From Lentibacillus sp. Marseille-P4043 (GTDB taxonomy: Bacteria; Bacillota; Bacilli; Bacillales; Amphibacillaceae): 64,000 bases of DNA. The stretch spans positions 3,830,633-3,894,632 of the forward strand of contig NZ_LT984884.1 of assembly GCF_900258515.1 (NCBI RefSeq), in the 5' to 3' direction. The first letter of the stretch is position 1; the number at the start of each line of letters is the position of its first letter. The translations under genes were made by a program, and so were the position numbers. Positions 28,011-36,625 of the stretch are shown piece by piece. The notes under the pieces were generated by a model that worked only from the letters and a program-made list of their open reading frames with translations, was not told the origin of the DNA and made no database searches.

Positions 28011-28442
28011 TTATCCAAAACATAATACAGCTTTACCAGATCCAACTACTTCTCCAGGTGATTTCTCTGCTTTGAGGTCTAAACCCACATAGTTCTTACC
28101 TCTTTCTTCATAAATCTTTTCTACAGTTGCCGAACAAGTAATTTCATCGCCTGGTCTAGTCATAGCCCCAAAACGCATACGAAACCGGGAAAGCTCTGCC
28201 GTGTTTCCAGCAAGCTCTTGCACATATTGGCCTAAAAATCCCATAACTAACATTCCATGAGCAATCACACCATTCATGCCAAGCTTTTGTGCAAATTCAT
28301 CATCTGTATGCAATGGATTAAAATCACCAGAGGCTCCAGCATATTTTACTAATTGAACTTTCGTAACAGGTGGCTTGGTAAGGGGCTCAAGCTGCTGACC
28401 TACTTTTAATGACTCGTATTGCAATTCCGTTTTCAATAGCAT
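28011..28442 (-). CDS. MaoC-family enoyl-CoA hydratase, catalytic subunit
   Basis: 143 residues, single hot-dog domain. The hydratase-2 motif is intact: GDFNPLHTD, with Asp and His five residues apart, followed by GVIAHGMLVMGF. It adds water to a 2-enoyl-CoA. A GTG at 28460 overlaps the preceding gene and contains the ribosome site; GGAGGG before the ATG at 28442 decides the start. It pairs with the degenerate MaoC-like product of 28457-28903, matching the ChsH1/ChsH2 division of labour. Confidence 0.88.
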   Translation of the reverse strand: MLLKTELQYESLKVGQQLEPLTKPPVTKVQLVKYAGASGDFNPLHTDDEFAQKLGMNGVIAHGMLVMGFLGQYVQELAGNTAELSRFRMRFGAMTRPGDEITCSATVEKIYEERGKNYVGLDLKAEKSPGEVVGSGKAVLCFG

Positions 28443-28456
28443 GTAATACCCTCCAT

Positions 28457-28903
28457 TCACGAAGTAGTAAGTTTGCGGTAAATAATATTTGTACGACTAA
28501 TTACCACTAACTCGCCTGCATCATCTTTCATTTCTGTATCAAGAATCAAAAACTGCATGCTGCCACTTTTACCTTCACGTTCGTACAAGTCAGCAACCTT
28601 CATTTGGCAATGCAGCCGATCCCCTGGGTGAATCGATTGATAATAGATAAATTCTTGTTCGCCATGTAGCATTCTTCTAGTATCCAATTCAAGTGGAAAC
28701 CCAGCTCCTTCTGAACCTACAGCCATTGGAAAAGTCGGCGGAGCAATTGGTTCACCATATGGTGTTTGTGAGGCATAATCCTCATCCGTGTATAATGGAT
28801 TGGTATCACCAATTGCTTCAGCAAATTTTCGAACATGTCCTTTTTCAACTTCAAAAATATACTTTTCACCAGTTAAACCAATAACACTTTTATCTAACTC
28901 CAT
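28457..28903 (-). CDS. MaoC/FAS1-type dehydratase-like protein, probable non-catalytic partner
   Basis: 148 residues with the N-terminal MaoC (FAS1-like dehydratase) fold. The motif region reads GDTNPLYTD: the catalytic His of the hydratase dyad is Tyr, so the domain is probably inactive by itself. In ChsH1-ChsH2 the MaoC half of ChsH2 has lost its dyad and binds the acyl chain while ChsH1 is catalytic. The ATG at 28903 follows GGGAGG at 7 bases; an in-frame upstream ATG at 28945 lies within the preceding gene and lacks a site. Four bases separate it from the CoA-ligase gene. Confidence 0.85.
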   Translation of the reverse strand: MELDKSVIGLTGEKYIFEVEKGHVRKFAEAIGDTNPLYTDEDYASQTPYGEPIAPPTFPMAVGSEGAGFPLELDTRRMLHGEQEFIYYQSIHPGDRLHCQMKVADLYEREGKSGSMQFLILDTEMKDDAGELVVISRTNIIYRKLTTS

Positions 28904-28907
28904 ACCG

Positions 28908-31082
28908 TTACCTCCCAACCACTGATGTTTGATTTTTAGATTCATTCACAACAAGCATTGCATCCGCAGCTACAATACCTTTTTCATAAACGATAAGCGG
29001 ATTAATATCTAATTCCTTTATTTCATCTTTATAATCAGATACGAGTTTAGAAACGCGTAGCAATACATCTGCAATCGCGTCAATATCAACAGGTGGTTTT
29101 CCACGTGCCCCTTTTAGGATTTTATAGCCCTTAATTTCTTCAATCATTTCAATAGCATCATTCTTTGTAATTGGCGCAACTCTGAATGAAATATCCTGAA
29201 AAATTTCTACAAAAACGCCACCAAGACCAAACATGATAACTGGTCCAAAAGCAGGGTCATTCGTAACGCCAACAATCACTTCAACCCCTTCAGGAAGCAT
29301 TTGCTGGACAGAAACACCATTGATTTTTGCATTTGGTTTATAGTTTTTTGCATTTTGCATAATTTCTTTAAAGGCAACGCTTACCTCTAGATCATTTTTC
29401 AGATTTAGCTTAATAGCATTTGCCTCAGACTTATGTGGAATATCAGGTGAATCTATTTTTAAGGCAACAGGATATCCAATTTTATCCGCATGGCTAACAG
29501 CATTATCCTCTGAACTAGCCACCGCTCTCTTCGTTGTTGGAATTCCATATGATGCTAAAACATCACTTGCTTGTGATTCACTTAGCGTAGTTCCAGGCTG
29601 TAATAAACTTGATATATCTTCCTTTTTGTCCCATTCAGTCATTAACTCATCATCCGCTAGTTTCATTTTGTGATATTTTTCACTATAGTTTACTAGCTTT
29701 GCTAACGCACTGATTGGATTTAAGTTCCCTGGTATTACTGGAATACCATTTTTTTCAAGCGCTGCAGCCGAATTGGGAATGGACATCCCCTCTAAAGGAA
29801 ACGTTGTCACAAACACTAACTTATCCGTGTTTTTGCATATCTCTATAAACGCTTTAACATGAGGATCATCCGCTTTCCAAGCCATCGGGAATTCGGTGAA
29901 AATAATAATATCCGTGTCTGGATCCTCAACAAGAGCCTTCAATGGCGCAAGAAATAACTCAGGGTTTGTAACGGCGGCTTCAGCAGTCAAGTCAATCGGA
30001 TTTGAAGCGCTTCCATAAGACGGGATGTTTTGTTTGATTTTATCTTTTGTTTCTTCACTTAACCTATTGATTTTTAGCCCATAAGATTCGCAACGATCGG
30101 CTTCATTTATTCCTCGTCCACCTGAGCTGGTAATAAGGACAGTATTTCTACCAGTTGGAAGTTTCTTAGAAAGGAACAATTTCGAAAAGGAAATTATATC
30201 TTCATAGTCATCCGCCCTGATAATACCTGTCTGTTGGAAAAATCCATCATAGATTTTATCCGAGCCTGCCAATGATCCAGTGTGTGACGCTGCTGCCCTG
30301 CTACCTGCTGAACTCCTCCCAGATTTCATAACGATAATTGGTTTATTTTTAACTAGAGCCTGATCTGCAAGTTGCCGCAATTTATTTGGATTTTTCTCTC
30401 CCTCCAAATATCCGCTTATGACACTTGTATCTGAATCATGAATCATATACTCCATGATATCGGAAAATTCCGTTTCCACTTCATTACCTACACTTACAAA
30501 GTAATTGAAGGTTAATCCATTTTGGGCAGCCGCTATATAGGTCAGCACGCCAAATGCTCCACTTTGTGTAATAAATCCGACTTCCCTTTTGTCACTTAAT
30601 GGAAGTTGGGTAAGACCTGGCGAAAAAGTTCCTACTAAACCGTTAGTAGTGTTCACTAATCCAACACAATTAGGTCCAATAATTCGGATACCATTTTCTC
30701 GGGCTATCTGTTTCATACGCTGCTGCGCTTTCATTCCTTCTTCTCCAATTTCAGAAAAACCGGAAGCGAAAATTATTGCTGCCTTCACATTATTTTGACC
30801 GCATTCTTCAAGGCAATCCTCCACTTTGTCAGCGCTTACACAAAAGATCGCCAAATCTACATTCTTAGGTGTTTCACTTAAGGACGGAAAGCAACGTAAC
30901 CCTGTAATCATCTCCGATTTAGGATTGATGGGATAAATATCCCCTTGGAATCCGCCATCCAATAAAGCTTTCACCTGTAAATAGCCTAGTTTACTTTTTT
31001 TTGCAGATGCTCCTAGGACTGCTACAGTTTTTGGCTTTAACAATGGTTCAATGGTCAAATAAGATGCTTGTTCATCAGCCAT
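28908..31082 (-). CDS. ADP-forming acyl-CoA synthetase of the side-chain operon
   Basis: About 724 residues, fused alpha-beta architecture: CoA-binding domain (AVLGASAKKSKLGY), catalytic His in AASHTGSLAGS, ATP-grasp domain with KIGYPVALKIDSPDIPHKSEA and MFGLGGVFVEIFQD. It activates the substrate acid to its CoA ester. A GTG at 31091 is part of the GAGGTG ribosome site, so the ATG at 31082 is the start. It is the first gene of a tightly packed run (spacings of 4, 14, 30, 11, 43, 22 and 23 bases) reaching the aldehyde dehydrogenase. It is related to the product of 2691-4793 but clearly diverged. Confidence 0.9.
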   Translation of the reverse strand: MADEQASYLTIEPLLKPKTVAVLGASAKKSKLGYLQVKALLDGGFQGDIYPINPKSEMITGLRCFPSLSETPKNVDLAIFCVSADKVEDCLEECGQNNVKAAIIFASGFSEIGEEGMKAQQRMKQIARENGIRIIGPNCVGLVNTTNGLVGTFSPGLTQLPLSDKREVGFITQSGAFGVLTYIAAAQNGLTFNYFVSVGNEVETEFSDIMEYMIHDSDTSVISGYLEGEKNPNKLRQLADQALVKNKPIIVMKSGRSSAGSRAAASHTGSLAGSDKIYDGFFQQTGIIRADDYEDIISFSKLFLSKKLPTGRNTVLITSSGGRGINEADRCESYGLKINRLSEETKDKIKQNIPSYGSASNPIDLTAEAAVTNPELFLAPLKALVEDPDTDIIIFTEFPMAWKADDPHVKAFIEICKNTDKLVFVTTFPLEGMSIPNSAAALEKNGIPVIPGNLNPISALAKLVNYSEKYHKMKLADDELMTEWDKKEDISSLLQPGTTLSESQASDVLASYGIPTTKRAVASSEDNAVSHADKIGYPVALKIDSPDIPHKSEANAIKLNLKNDLEVSVAFKEIMQNAKNYKPNAKINGVSVQQMLPEGVEVIVGVTNDPAFGPVIMFGLGGVFVEIFQDISFRVAPITKNDAIEMIEEIKGYKILKGARGKPPVDIDAIADVLLRVSKLVSDYKDEIKELDINPLIVYEKGIVAADAMLVVNESKNQTSVVGR

Positions 31083-31167
31083 TTTAATCACCTCATCTTT
31101 TTATTCTTTTATTATTTATAACTTGGGAATAATTTTACAATATACATTTGAATTTTCTAAAAAAATA

Positions 31168-31186
31168 ATTTACTTTAAGTAATTTG
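31168..31186. promoter_or_regulatory. Dyad upstream of the side-chain operon, candidate operator
   Basis: AATTTACTTTAAGTAATTT is a near-perfect inverted repeat (TACTT/AAGTA core) about 85 bases upstream of the first gene. No regulator gene adjoins the operon, so its binder is unknown. Confidence 0.35.
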
Positions 31187-31330
31187 ATTATTAGGTTGTA
31201 AATTTTTATAAAAAGTCCCATAAACTCCTGTATATAAGGCAATTAAAAACATCAAAATTAATTTATGAACGGAATAAACACGACTATGGTACACGACAAC
31301 CTCGACTTATGATGTGGATAATCTCCAAAT

Positions 31331-31375
31331 AAAAAAACCCGGCATGCGCCTTGTCCTATATAGCGAATGCCGAAG
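31331..31375 (-). terminator. Terminator after the Rep-like gene
   Basis: CTTCGGCAT pairs imperfectly with ATGCCGGG around a long loop, with a GC extension (GCG/CGC), and is followed by seven T on the minus strand. Confidence 0.75.
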
Positions 31376-31464
31376 TTTTCTTATACTGTACTCCTTAAAA
31401 TTTTCAGACTTTCCTAATAAAAAAACTCATGCAATCTGTGAAATGACACGAGGTTTTTTATATT

Positions 31465-33540
31465 TTATAGAGAGTCTTCATAACGCTGCAGCCAATTTAT
31501 TATCCGGTTATTAATTTTATTTGACGGTGTTTTAATGTCTCTCTCAATATTACTTAAATATGAAACAGATACTTCCAAATCATCAGCTACTTGCAGTAAA
31601 GTGAGTCCAAATCTTTTTCGTATAGCTTTCATTTGCTTCCCTAATTTGTCCTTTTTTTCTTCCCCACTATGATTTCCAATGTATCCTGTAGTGGTACTTC
31701 TAACACTTTTGGCTCTTGTAATGGCACTGTATTTTTCCTTGATTACCTTAGGAGGATCAATAAGAATAGTTGAATTGGCCCATATGCGAGCCCAACCATT
31801 AGACGAAACGATAGATTCATCCCATTTCTCATACTGCCACGAAGCAATTAGGCCAGCTTCCGTTAAGCTGTCAAGCGCATGTTCTAATCTATCTCTTGTA
31901 CGGGACGGTGTACGTATATTCATTTTCTTACCAATTGCATCTAGCAAACTGCTTATTTTATGTGGCTGTAGATAATCTCCCTTCCTAGCCTGTGTCCTCC
32001 ATCTCCAACTTAAGTATCTGATAAGCTTTTTTTTCCACACTTCTTGATATGGGTTGTATTGCAATGCTTGTACTGGAAGCATTGCAACTTGTCTCCCCGA
32101 ACCATTTAGATATTTAGCAAAGACTTCATCTACAGTAAATCTGAATAATTTTTCCAGTGGTTGTTTACTTATATCATATTCTTTGTAATCTTGATTAAAA
32201 AAAACAAACGTGCGTCCTTTAAGCGTTTTTTGCATTGGTTTCCCTTTTTCATATACAACAGCCTTTTCCAAGTCAATCCACAAATTCTGTATCCTTGATA
32301 ACGCTTTCAAAATTTGGCTACGTTGCTCATTTTCATATCCCCCTCGGCGGCCACTCCCACTAAGCTTTGGTTTTAAGCCACGAATGGATAATAAATCATC
32401 AAGATATATTTCTACAATATCTTGGTGGTGTGTTGAATTTGCTAGATAAAAACTGCAAAGCGCATCCAATACGTCTGCGTCTAATTCTGACATTTCCTTT
32501 GCCTGTCGCCAGGATTCACTAATTCCTGTCTCATCAACCGTTAAATCGTGTTTGTCGAGACTGTATGGTTTAATTTGTACTATTCCTTCAATGGTATTTT
32601 TGCTTATTTGTGCTGTGGGAAATGGGCTATGACTTGATCTATCAAAACGTTTGTTGGAAATTGTCTCTCTTACCGACTGATAGGCTACGTTACTCATCAC
32701 AAGTAAATTCCCCTTGTCAATTAGTGTAAATGTTATATCGTTTTTTACCGACTTGGCATTGTTAATCGGTAGAGAACTATTATTAAGGTCCAAAAAATTG
32801 TTGATCTCGCTTATTGTGAGATTTTCTACGTCAAGATTGGATATAATTTTTTTAATCCAATTCTGGACACGATATTCAACAACCTTTCTAAAGTTAACCA
32901 TAAATTGACCATTAGCTTTTAAGTGTTTTGTAAGGTAGTTATAAAATAACTCATTTAGCTTGGTCGGATCTAATTTTACTAGTTTTGTATAGCCCGTCTT
33001 TTTCACCATATCATCAAGCACCCAATCGGTTAGGTATGATTTAAACCAGCCACAAAAATTTTCCCATACTGTATCATCAGCCAGAAACGTTTCATTCCTT
33101 AACAGCAATTCTATTTTTTTTATCGCCTTATCTAATAAGGTCTTATCTTTTAACTTAGGATGACGATACATAGAAATCCCAATTATATTCTTATATTCCT
33201 CTAAGAAATCAGCTACAATTATAGTTGCTATCCGAATAATAAGGTTATCCCTTGCCACAAATCTTAGTTTAAGAAACAGATCCTTATTTTCTTGATAGGA
33301 TTGCTCCCAAATAATAAATGTATCGGTTTCTGTTCTATCCCTAAATATTGGTATATTAGCCTTTTGTCCCCTTACTATATCTTTGGAAAAAACTTTTAGA
33401 ATATTTCTGCTATCGTGTGTTTCTTTAGTGTTATTAATATAAAGCACATGAAAATTACAGATCTTTTCTACAAGATAGCCGAATGAACCCACAATATTAT
33501 CATCAGAAATGACACCCTTTGCTATATCAGTATTATTCAA
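31465..33540 (-). CDS. Large Rep-like winged-helix protein with C-terminal HTH
   Basis: 691 residues. The last 60 contain an XRE-type helix-turn-helix (LTLLQVADDLEVSVSYLSNIER). The middle (about residues 360-560) reads like a replication-initiator winged helix: DVLDALCSFYLAN, YLDDLLSIRGLKPK, GRRGGYENEQRSQILKALSRI and LPVQALQYNPYQEVWKK. The N-terminal 200 residues are helical and unfamiliar. The start is a TTG seven bases after GGAGGTG; the open frame extends upstream through that site. No partition or transfer genes adjoin it. It could be a plasmid/ICE-derived initiator stranded in the chromosome or a large transcription factor; I cannot decide. Confidence 0.6.
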   Translation of the reverse strand: MNNTDIAKGVISDDNIVGSFGYLVEKICNFHVLYINNTKETHDSRNILKVFSKDIVRGQKANIPIFRDRTETDTFIIWEQSYQENKDLFLKLRFVARDNLIIRIATIIVADFLEEYKNIIGISMYRHPKLKDKTLLDKAIKKIELLLRNETFLADDTVWENFCGWFKSYLTDWVLDDMVKKTGYTKLVKLDPTKLNELFYNYLTKHLKANGQFMVNFRKVVEYRVQNWIKKIISNLDVENLTISEINNFLDLNNSSLPINNAKSVKNDITFTLIDKGNLLVMSNVAYQSVRETISNKRFDRSSHSPFPTAQISKNTIEGIVQIKPYSLDKHDLTVDETGISESWRQAKEMSELDADVLDALCSFYLANSTHHQDIVEIYLDDLLSIRGLKPKLSGSGRRGGYENEQRSQILKALSRIQNLWIDLEKAVVYEKGKPMQKTLKGRTFVFFNQDYKEYDISKQPLEKLFRFTVDEVFAKYLNGSGRQVAMLPVQALQYNPYQEVWKKKLIRYLSWRWRTQARKGDYLQPHKISSLLDAIGKKMNIRTPSRTRDRLEHALDSLTEAGLIASWQYEKWDESIVSSNGWARIWANSTILIDPPKVIKEKYSAITRAKSVRSTTTGYIGNHSGEEKKDKLGKQMKAIRKRFGLTLLQVADDLEVSVSYLSNIERDIKTPSNKINNRIINWLQRYEDSL

Positions 33541-33837
33541 TGTAAACACCTCCAAATGGATAACTTATGCATATATCGTATCATACCTCTTGTTAAGATT
33601 CTATATTTTCTGAATTTATATTTGACGAATTCTGAGTTATTAATTAAAACCTTTTCACTTAGAATAAAGATATAATTTAAGCGATACTAGCGTTACATAC
33701 ATAGATGTAGTCAATGTATTCTGTAAACATCATTCCTGTAATTTTAGCCAAAAAGGAAAAGTTTAATCAAAGGTGGTTCCATCATTTGTTGGGTTTCCAA
33801 ACCGACCCACCTATATTTTATCTGCAAACCATTTCTT

Positions 33838-33869
33838 CGTGTTACAATAAATATAAAAAAAGAAAAAGA
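33838..33869 (+). ncRNA. Promoter-side fragment of candidate RNA copy 2
   Basis: CGTGTTACAATAAATATAAA matches the -10 region and start of copies 1 (20241) and 3 (49853). The rest of the copy resumes at 34145 after a 275-base element, so the copy is split. Confidence 0.5.
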
Positions 33870-34144
33870 TGTATTTTGCAATTTAAATTTGAGCCACTTG
33901 AAATTAGAGGAATTCACAAACTTAGATAATATATTTTATAACTGCGTACGATTGACTTGGAGCCTCTAAGGGCATGATTACATTGCGAAAGCGTGCGGTG
34001 GAAAAGATTTCGCACCCATAATCAGGGTATCATGCCCGCCTCTCCATATAAATCCAATTAAGTTTTGCGGTAAATAAAATTCACAAACTTATAGTGGCTC
34101 AATATTGAGTTGTCATGTGGCTCATTTTTCGATTGCCATATACA
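33870..34144 (+). mobile_element. Short IS21-end-like element with structured core, copy 1
   Basis: 275 bases with imperfect terminal inverted repeats: left TGTATTTTGCAAT...TGAGCCAC, right (reverse complement) TGTAATGGCAAT...TGAGCCAC. TGAGCCAC recurs twice at the right end, as in the multiple terminal repeats of IS21-family ends. No transposase is encoded. The core (33959-34047) folds into nested stems: TGGAG/CTCCA, GGGCATGAT/ATCATGCCC and TGCGAAA/TTTCGCA. It interrupts the candidate RNA copy 2. A relative lies at 45438-45652. Confidence 0.55.
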
Positions 34145-34280
34145 AAAGGCATAACTAATAAAGACCGAAGATACGCCAATATCTTCGTCAGCAATGGGTC
34201 ACTCCCTTTCTAGAAGAGGAAACGCTGGCAAGAATAGACTTTATCAGGCTGGTAAACTAAGAATGGTCCATTTTTTATGG
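34145..34280 (+). ncRNA. Candidate structured small RNA, copy 2 (body)
   Basis: GGCATAACTAATAAAGACCG, a hairpin GAAGATA/TATCTTC, AGCAATGGGTCACTCCC, then CTGGTAAACT and a T-rich end. It matches copies 1 and 3 but is cut off from its promoter by the 275-base element. Its terminator stem is weaker than in copy 3, which agrees with decay. Confidence 0.5.
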
Positions 34281-34399
34281 GAAAAGTATAATGGCTAGAA
34301 TTCTTACAATGTCTATGTCTACCGCATGCCACGTTCAGATCTTGAAGCTCTAATCCCCCCCGACATAAAATTCGCACCATCCCTGCAGGAGGACTAACA

Positions 34400-34984
34400 A
34401 TGATTAAAAACCTTATCTTAGCATCATCATCACCAAGAAGGCAGGAAATTTTAAATCAGGTTAAAATTCCCTTTACTATTCAAAAACCAAACGTAGATGA
34501 ATCCCAAATCAAAAGCCGTGATCCTTTAGAAAAAGTGAAACAGTTGGCATTACGAAAAGGTCAAAACGTTCCTATTGAACACAAGGGTGAAGTTATCCTT
34601 TCTGCTGACACCGTTGTTTCCTTCGAGCAAAATATATTCGAGAAACCGAAGAGCAAGGTTGACGCCTTACAAATGATAACTACATTAAGCGGCAACGTAC
34701 ATGAGGTTTTTACCGGTGTCATGATTCGCTCTTTTGATCATGAGATTATATTCGTAGAAAAAACAAAGGTGGAATTTTGGCAGCTATCAAAAGATGAAAT
34801 AGATTGGTATATATCTACGGATGAACCGTACGATAAAGCAGGCGCATATGGAATTCAAAGTCTTGGGTCTATGTTTGTAAAACAAATTATTGGCGATTAC
34901 TACACTGTCATGGGATTGCCAATTTCGCGGGTGGTTAGAGAGTTGAGGAAGTTTCATGTGTATCCGAAAATAGATAACGAATAA
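34400..34984 (+). CDS. maf: Maf/Ham1-fold nucleotide pyrophosphatase
   Basis: 194 residues of the Maf family: N-terminal ASSSPRRQEIL (residues 7-17), the ADTVVS segment, and YDKAGAYGIQ with the catalytic region. These enzymes hydrolyse dTTP, UTP or modified pyrimidine nucleotides and are linked to septum formation in B. subtilis. The ATG follows CAGGAGG at good spacing. It stands alone rather than beside mreBCD or radC, and decayed copies of the same gene lie on the far side of the rRNA operon (42340-42610, 43600-43770), so it may be an extra, horizontally moved copy rather than the housekeeping maf. Confidence 0.88.
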   Translation: MIKNLILASSSPRRQEILNQVKIPFTIQKPNVDESQIKSRDPLEKVKQLALRKGQNVPIEHKGEVILSADTVVSFEQNIFEKPKSKVDALQMITTLSGNVHEVFTGVMIRSFDHEIIFVEKTKVEFWQLSKDEIDWYISTDEPYDKAGAYGIQSLGSMFVKQIIGDYYTVMGLPISRVVRELRKFHVYPKIDNE

Positions 34985-35137
34985 GAACCAAAAAGTTTCT
35001 TCCCTGATACATCGATATTACTGGTGCTTGATAGCGGTAAAGTTAAACGGGGTATAAAACAATGAACAAGAAATCTACACAAATGAACTAGATTTTTTAA
35101 GAAGCTGCTGCTTTTAAGTTTATATTATAAAAGGAAC

Positions 35138-35176
35138 AAAAAAAGATTACAATATACTATATTGTAATCTTTTTTT
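35138..35176 (-). terminator. Terminator of the rRNA-tRNA operon
   Basis: A long perfect stem (AAAAAAAGATTACAATA with its complement) after the last tRNA gene. It has a T run in both directions, so it may also stop maf transcription. Confidence 0.9.
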
Positions 35177-35250
35177 CAGAGCCTTTGCTAAACGAAGGCT
35201 TTTATATTATATTTAACAAACTAAAAATCTGATAAAACATCTCGCAGTAA

Positions 35251-35324
<74 letters not shown>

Positions 35325-35335
35325 ATATATGGTAA

Positions 35336-35409
35336 TGGAGCGGGTGAAGGGAATTGAACCCTCGACATCAGCTTGGAAGGCTGAGGTTTTACCACTAAAC
35401 TACACCCGC
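35336..35409 (-). tRNA. tRNA-Gly (TCC)
   Basis: 74 bases including encoded CCA; anticodon TCC in CTTCCAAG. A partial copy of its 5' half lies upstream at 35536-35566. Confidence 0.97.
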
Positions 35410-35535
35410 ATATAATAAATTGCGTTTAAAAATGATGACTCTCGCGAAAGGCATGCCTCTACATCTGCTAGCGTACTCAGGGATGTATATGCTTCGAGGC
35501 AACTCGTAGCTTATTCGGTAGAAGTAACGCTCGTG
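35410..35535. repeat. Insert between tRNA-Gly and its partial copy
   Basis: About 125 bases. The part next to the tRNA fragment (AGCTTATTCGGTAGAAG) is shared with the insert near tRNA-Thr (AGCTTATTCGGCAGAAG), so the two belong to one family. Confidence 0.5.
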
Positions 35536-35566
35536 GCTGAGGTTTTACCACTAAACTACACCCGCA
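35536..35566 (-). pseudogene. tRNA-Gly 5'-half fragment
   Basis: Identical to the first ~31 bases of the tRNA-Gly gene (acceptor 5' strand, D arm, start of anticodon stem), stopping before the anticodon. No T arm follows. Confidence 0.85.
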
Positions 35567-35601
35567 ATTAATTTGTCATGTGAGTAATCTAATTAATCTG
35601 A

Positions 35602-35684
35602 TGGAGGGAGTAGGACTCGAACCTACGAACCCAATGGGAGCGGATTTACAGTCCGCCGCGTTTGGCCAACTTCGCTATCCCTCC
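35602..35684 (-). tRNA. tRNA-Tyr (GTA)
   Basis: 83 bases with a long variable arm and anticodon GTA in CTGTAAAT. CCA is not encoded (ATCA). Confidence 0.97.
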
Positions 35685-35698
35685 ACTATTTTAAAGAA

Positions 35699-35774
<76 letters not shown>

Positions 35775-35873
35775 ATGTAAGTTTTTAAAAGTAGTATTGT
35801 TCTCGTATTTCATGTTGGTTTCGAAGCATATTCTAGGATATGTTTCGAAAATTTTATTTCCTGATATTATGTA

Positions 35874-35966
35874 TGGAGGAGGTAGAGGGATTCGAACCCC
35901 CGCGCGGTTTGACCCGCCTGTCGGTTTTCAAGACCGATCCCTTCAGCCAGACTTGGGTATACCTCC
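35874..35966 (-). tRNA. tRNA-Ser (TGA)
   Basis: 93 bases, long variable arm, anticodon TGA in CTTGAAAA, encoded CCA. Confidence 0.97.
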
Positions 35967-35979
35967 GTACGTAATTAAA

Positions 35980-36055
35980 TGGTGGAGCCTAGCGGGATCG
36001 AACCGCTGACCTCCTGCGTGCAAGGCAGGCGCTCTCCCAGCTGAGCTAAGGCCCC
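35980..36055 (-). tRNA. tRNA-Ala (TGC)
   Basis: 76 bases with encoded CCA; anticodon TGC in CTTGCACG. Confidence 0.97.
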
Positions 36056-36112
36056 ATGTAATGTTTGAGAAAACAGAATTTGTACTGCGACCCCATAGTC
36101 CCCTTCTATGAA

Positions 36113-36197
36113 TGGTGCGGGTGAAGGGAGTCGAACCCCCACATCCGAAGATACTAGATCCTAAGTCTAGCGCGTCTGCCAATTCCGCCACACCCGC
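36113..36197 (-). tRNA. tRNA-Leu (TAG)
   Basis: 85 bases, long variable arm, anticodon TAG in CTTAGGAT, encoded CCA. Confidence 0.97.
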
Positions 36198-36235
36198 ATG
36201 ATGGGTCTTTTGATAAATTCATTGATAAAAGTCAG

Positions 36236-36308
<73 letters not shown>

Positions 36309-36432
36309 ATATTAATTTTAGGCTTTTTTATCTTACATGTATGTTCATCAAGTGTGCTCGTCATGTTGCAAGTTTATTCGCAGATGTCAATGCATCGGGG
36401 TTACTCGCAGCTTATTCGGCAGAAGAATTGCT
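36309..36432. repeat. Insert between tRNA-Thr and its partial copy
   Basis: About 120 bases containing GCTCGTCATGTTGCAAG and AGCTTATTCGGCAGAAG. The first is shared with the insert near tRNA-fMet, the second with the insert near tRNA-Gly. Confidence 0.5.
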
Positions 36433-36462
36433 CGTTGCTCTACCAATTGAGCTAAACCGGCA
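36433..36462 (-). pseudogene. tRNA-Thr 5' fragment
   Basis: About 30 bases matching the start of the tRNA-Thr gene with two to three changes (acceptor strand and D arm), ending before the anticodon. Confidence 0.8.
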
Positions 36463-36467
36463 TTTGA

Positions 36468-36544
36468 TGGCGGTCTGGACGGGACTCGAACCCGCGACCT
36501 CCTGCGTGACAGGCAGGCATTCTAACCAGCTGAACTACCAGACC
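36468..36544 (-). tRNA. tRNA-Asp (GTC)
   Basis: 77 bases with encoded CCA; anticodon GTC in CTGTCACG. Confidence 0.97.
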
Positions 36545-36548
36545 ATTT

Positions 36549-36625
36549 TGGTTGCGGGGGCAGGATTTGAACCTACGACCTCTGGGTTATGAGCCCAACG
36601 AGCTACCAGACTGCTCCACCCCGCG
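36549..36625 (-). tRNA. Initiator tRNA-fMet (CAT)
   Basis: 77 bases with encoded CCA; anticodon CAT. Initiator features are visible: first base C unpaired with A at the end of the acceptor stem, and three G-C pairs in the anticodon stem (GGG/CCC). Confidence 0.97.

Noticed and set aside
33959..34047. Structured core as a known riboswitch (T-box, c-di-AMP, SAM, preQ1)
   Set aside because: None of the conserved motifs of those classes is visible, and no regulated gene follows directly.
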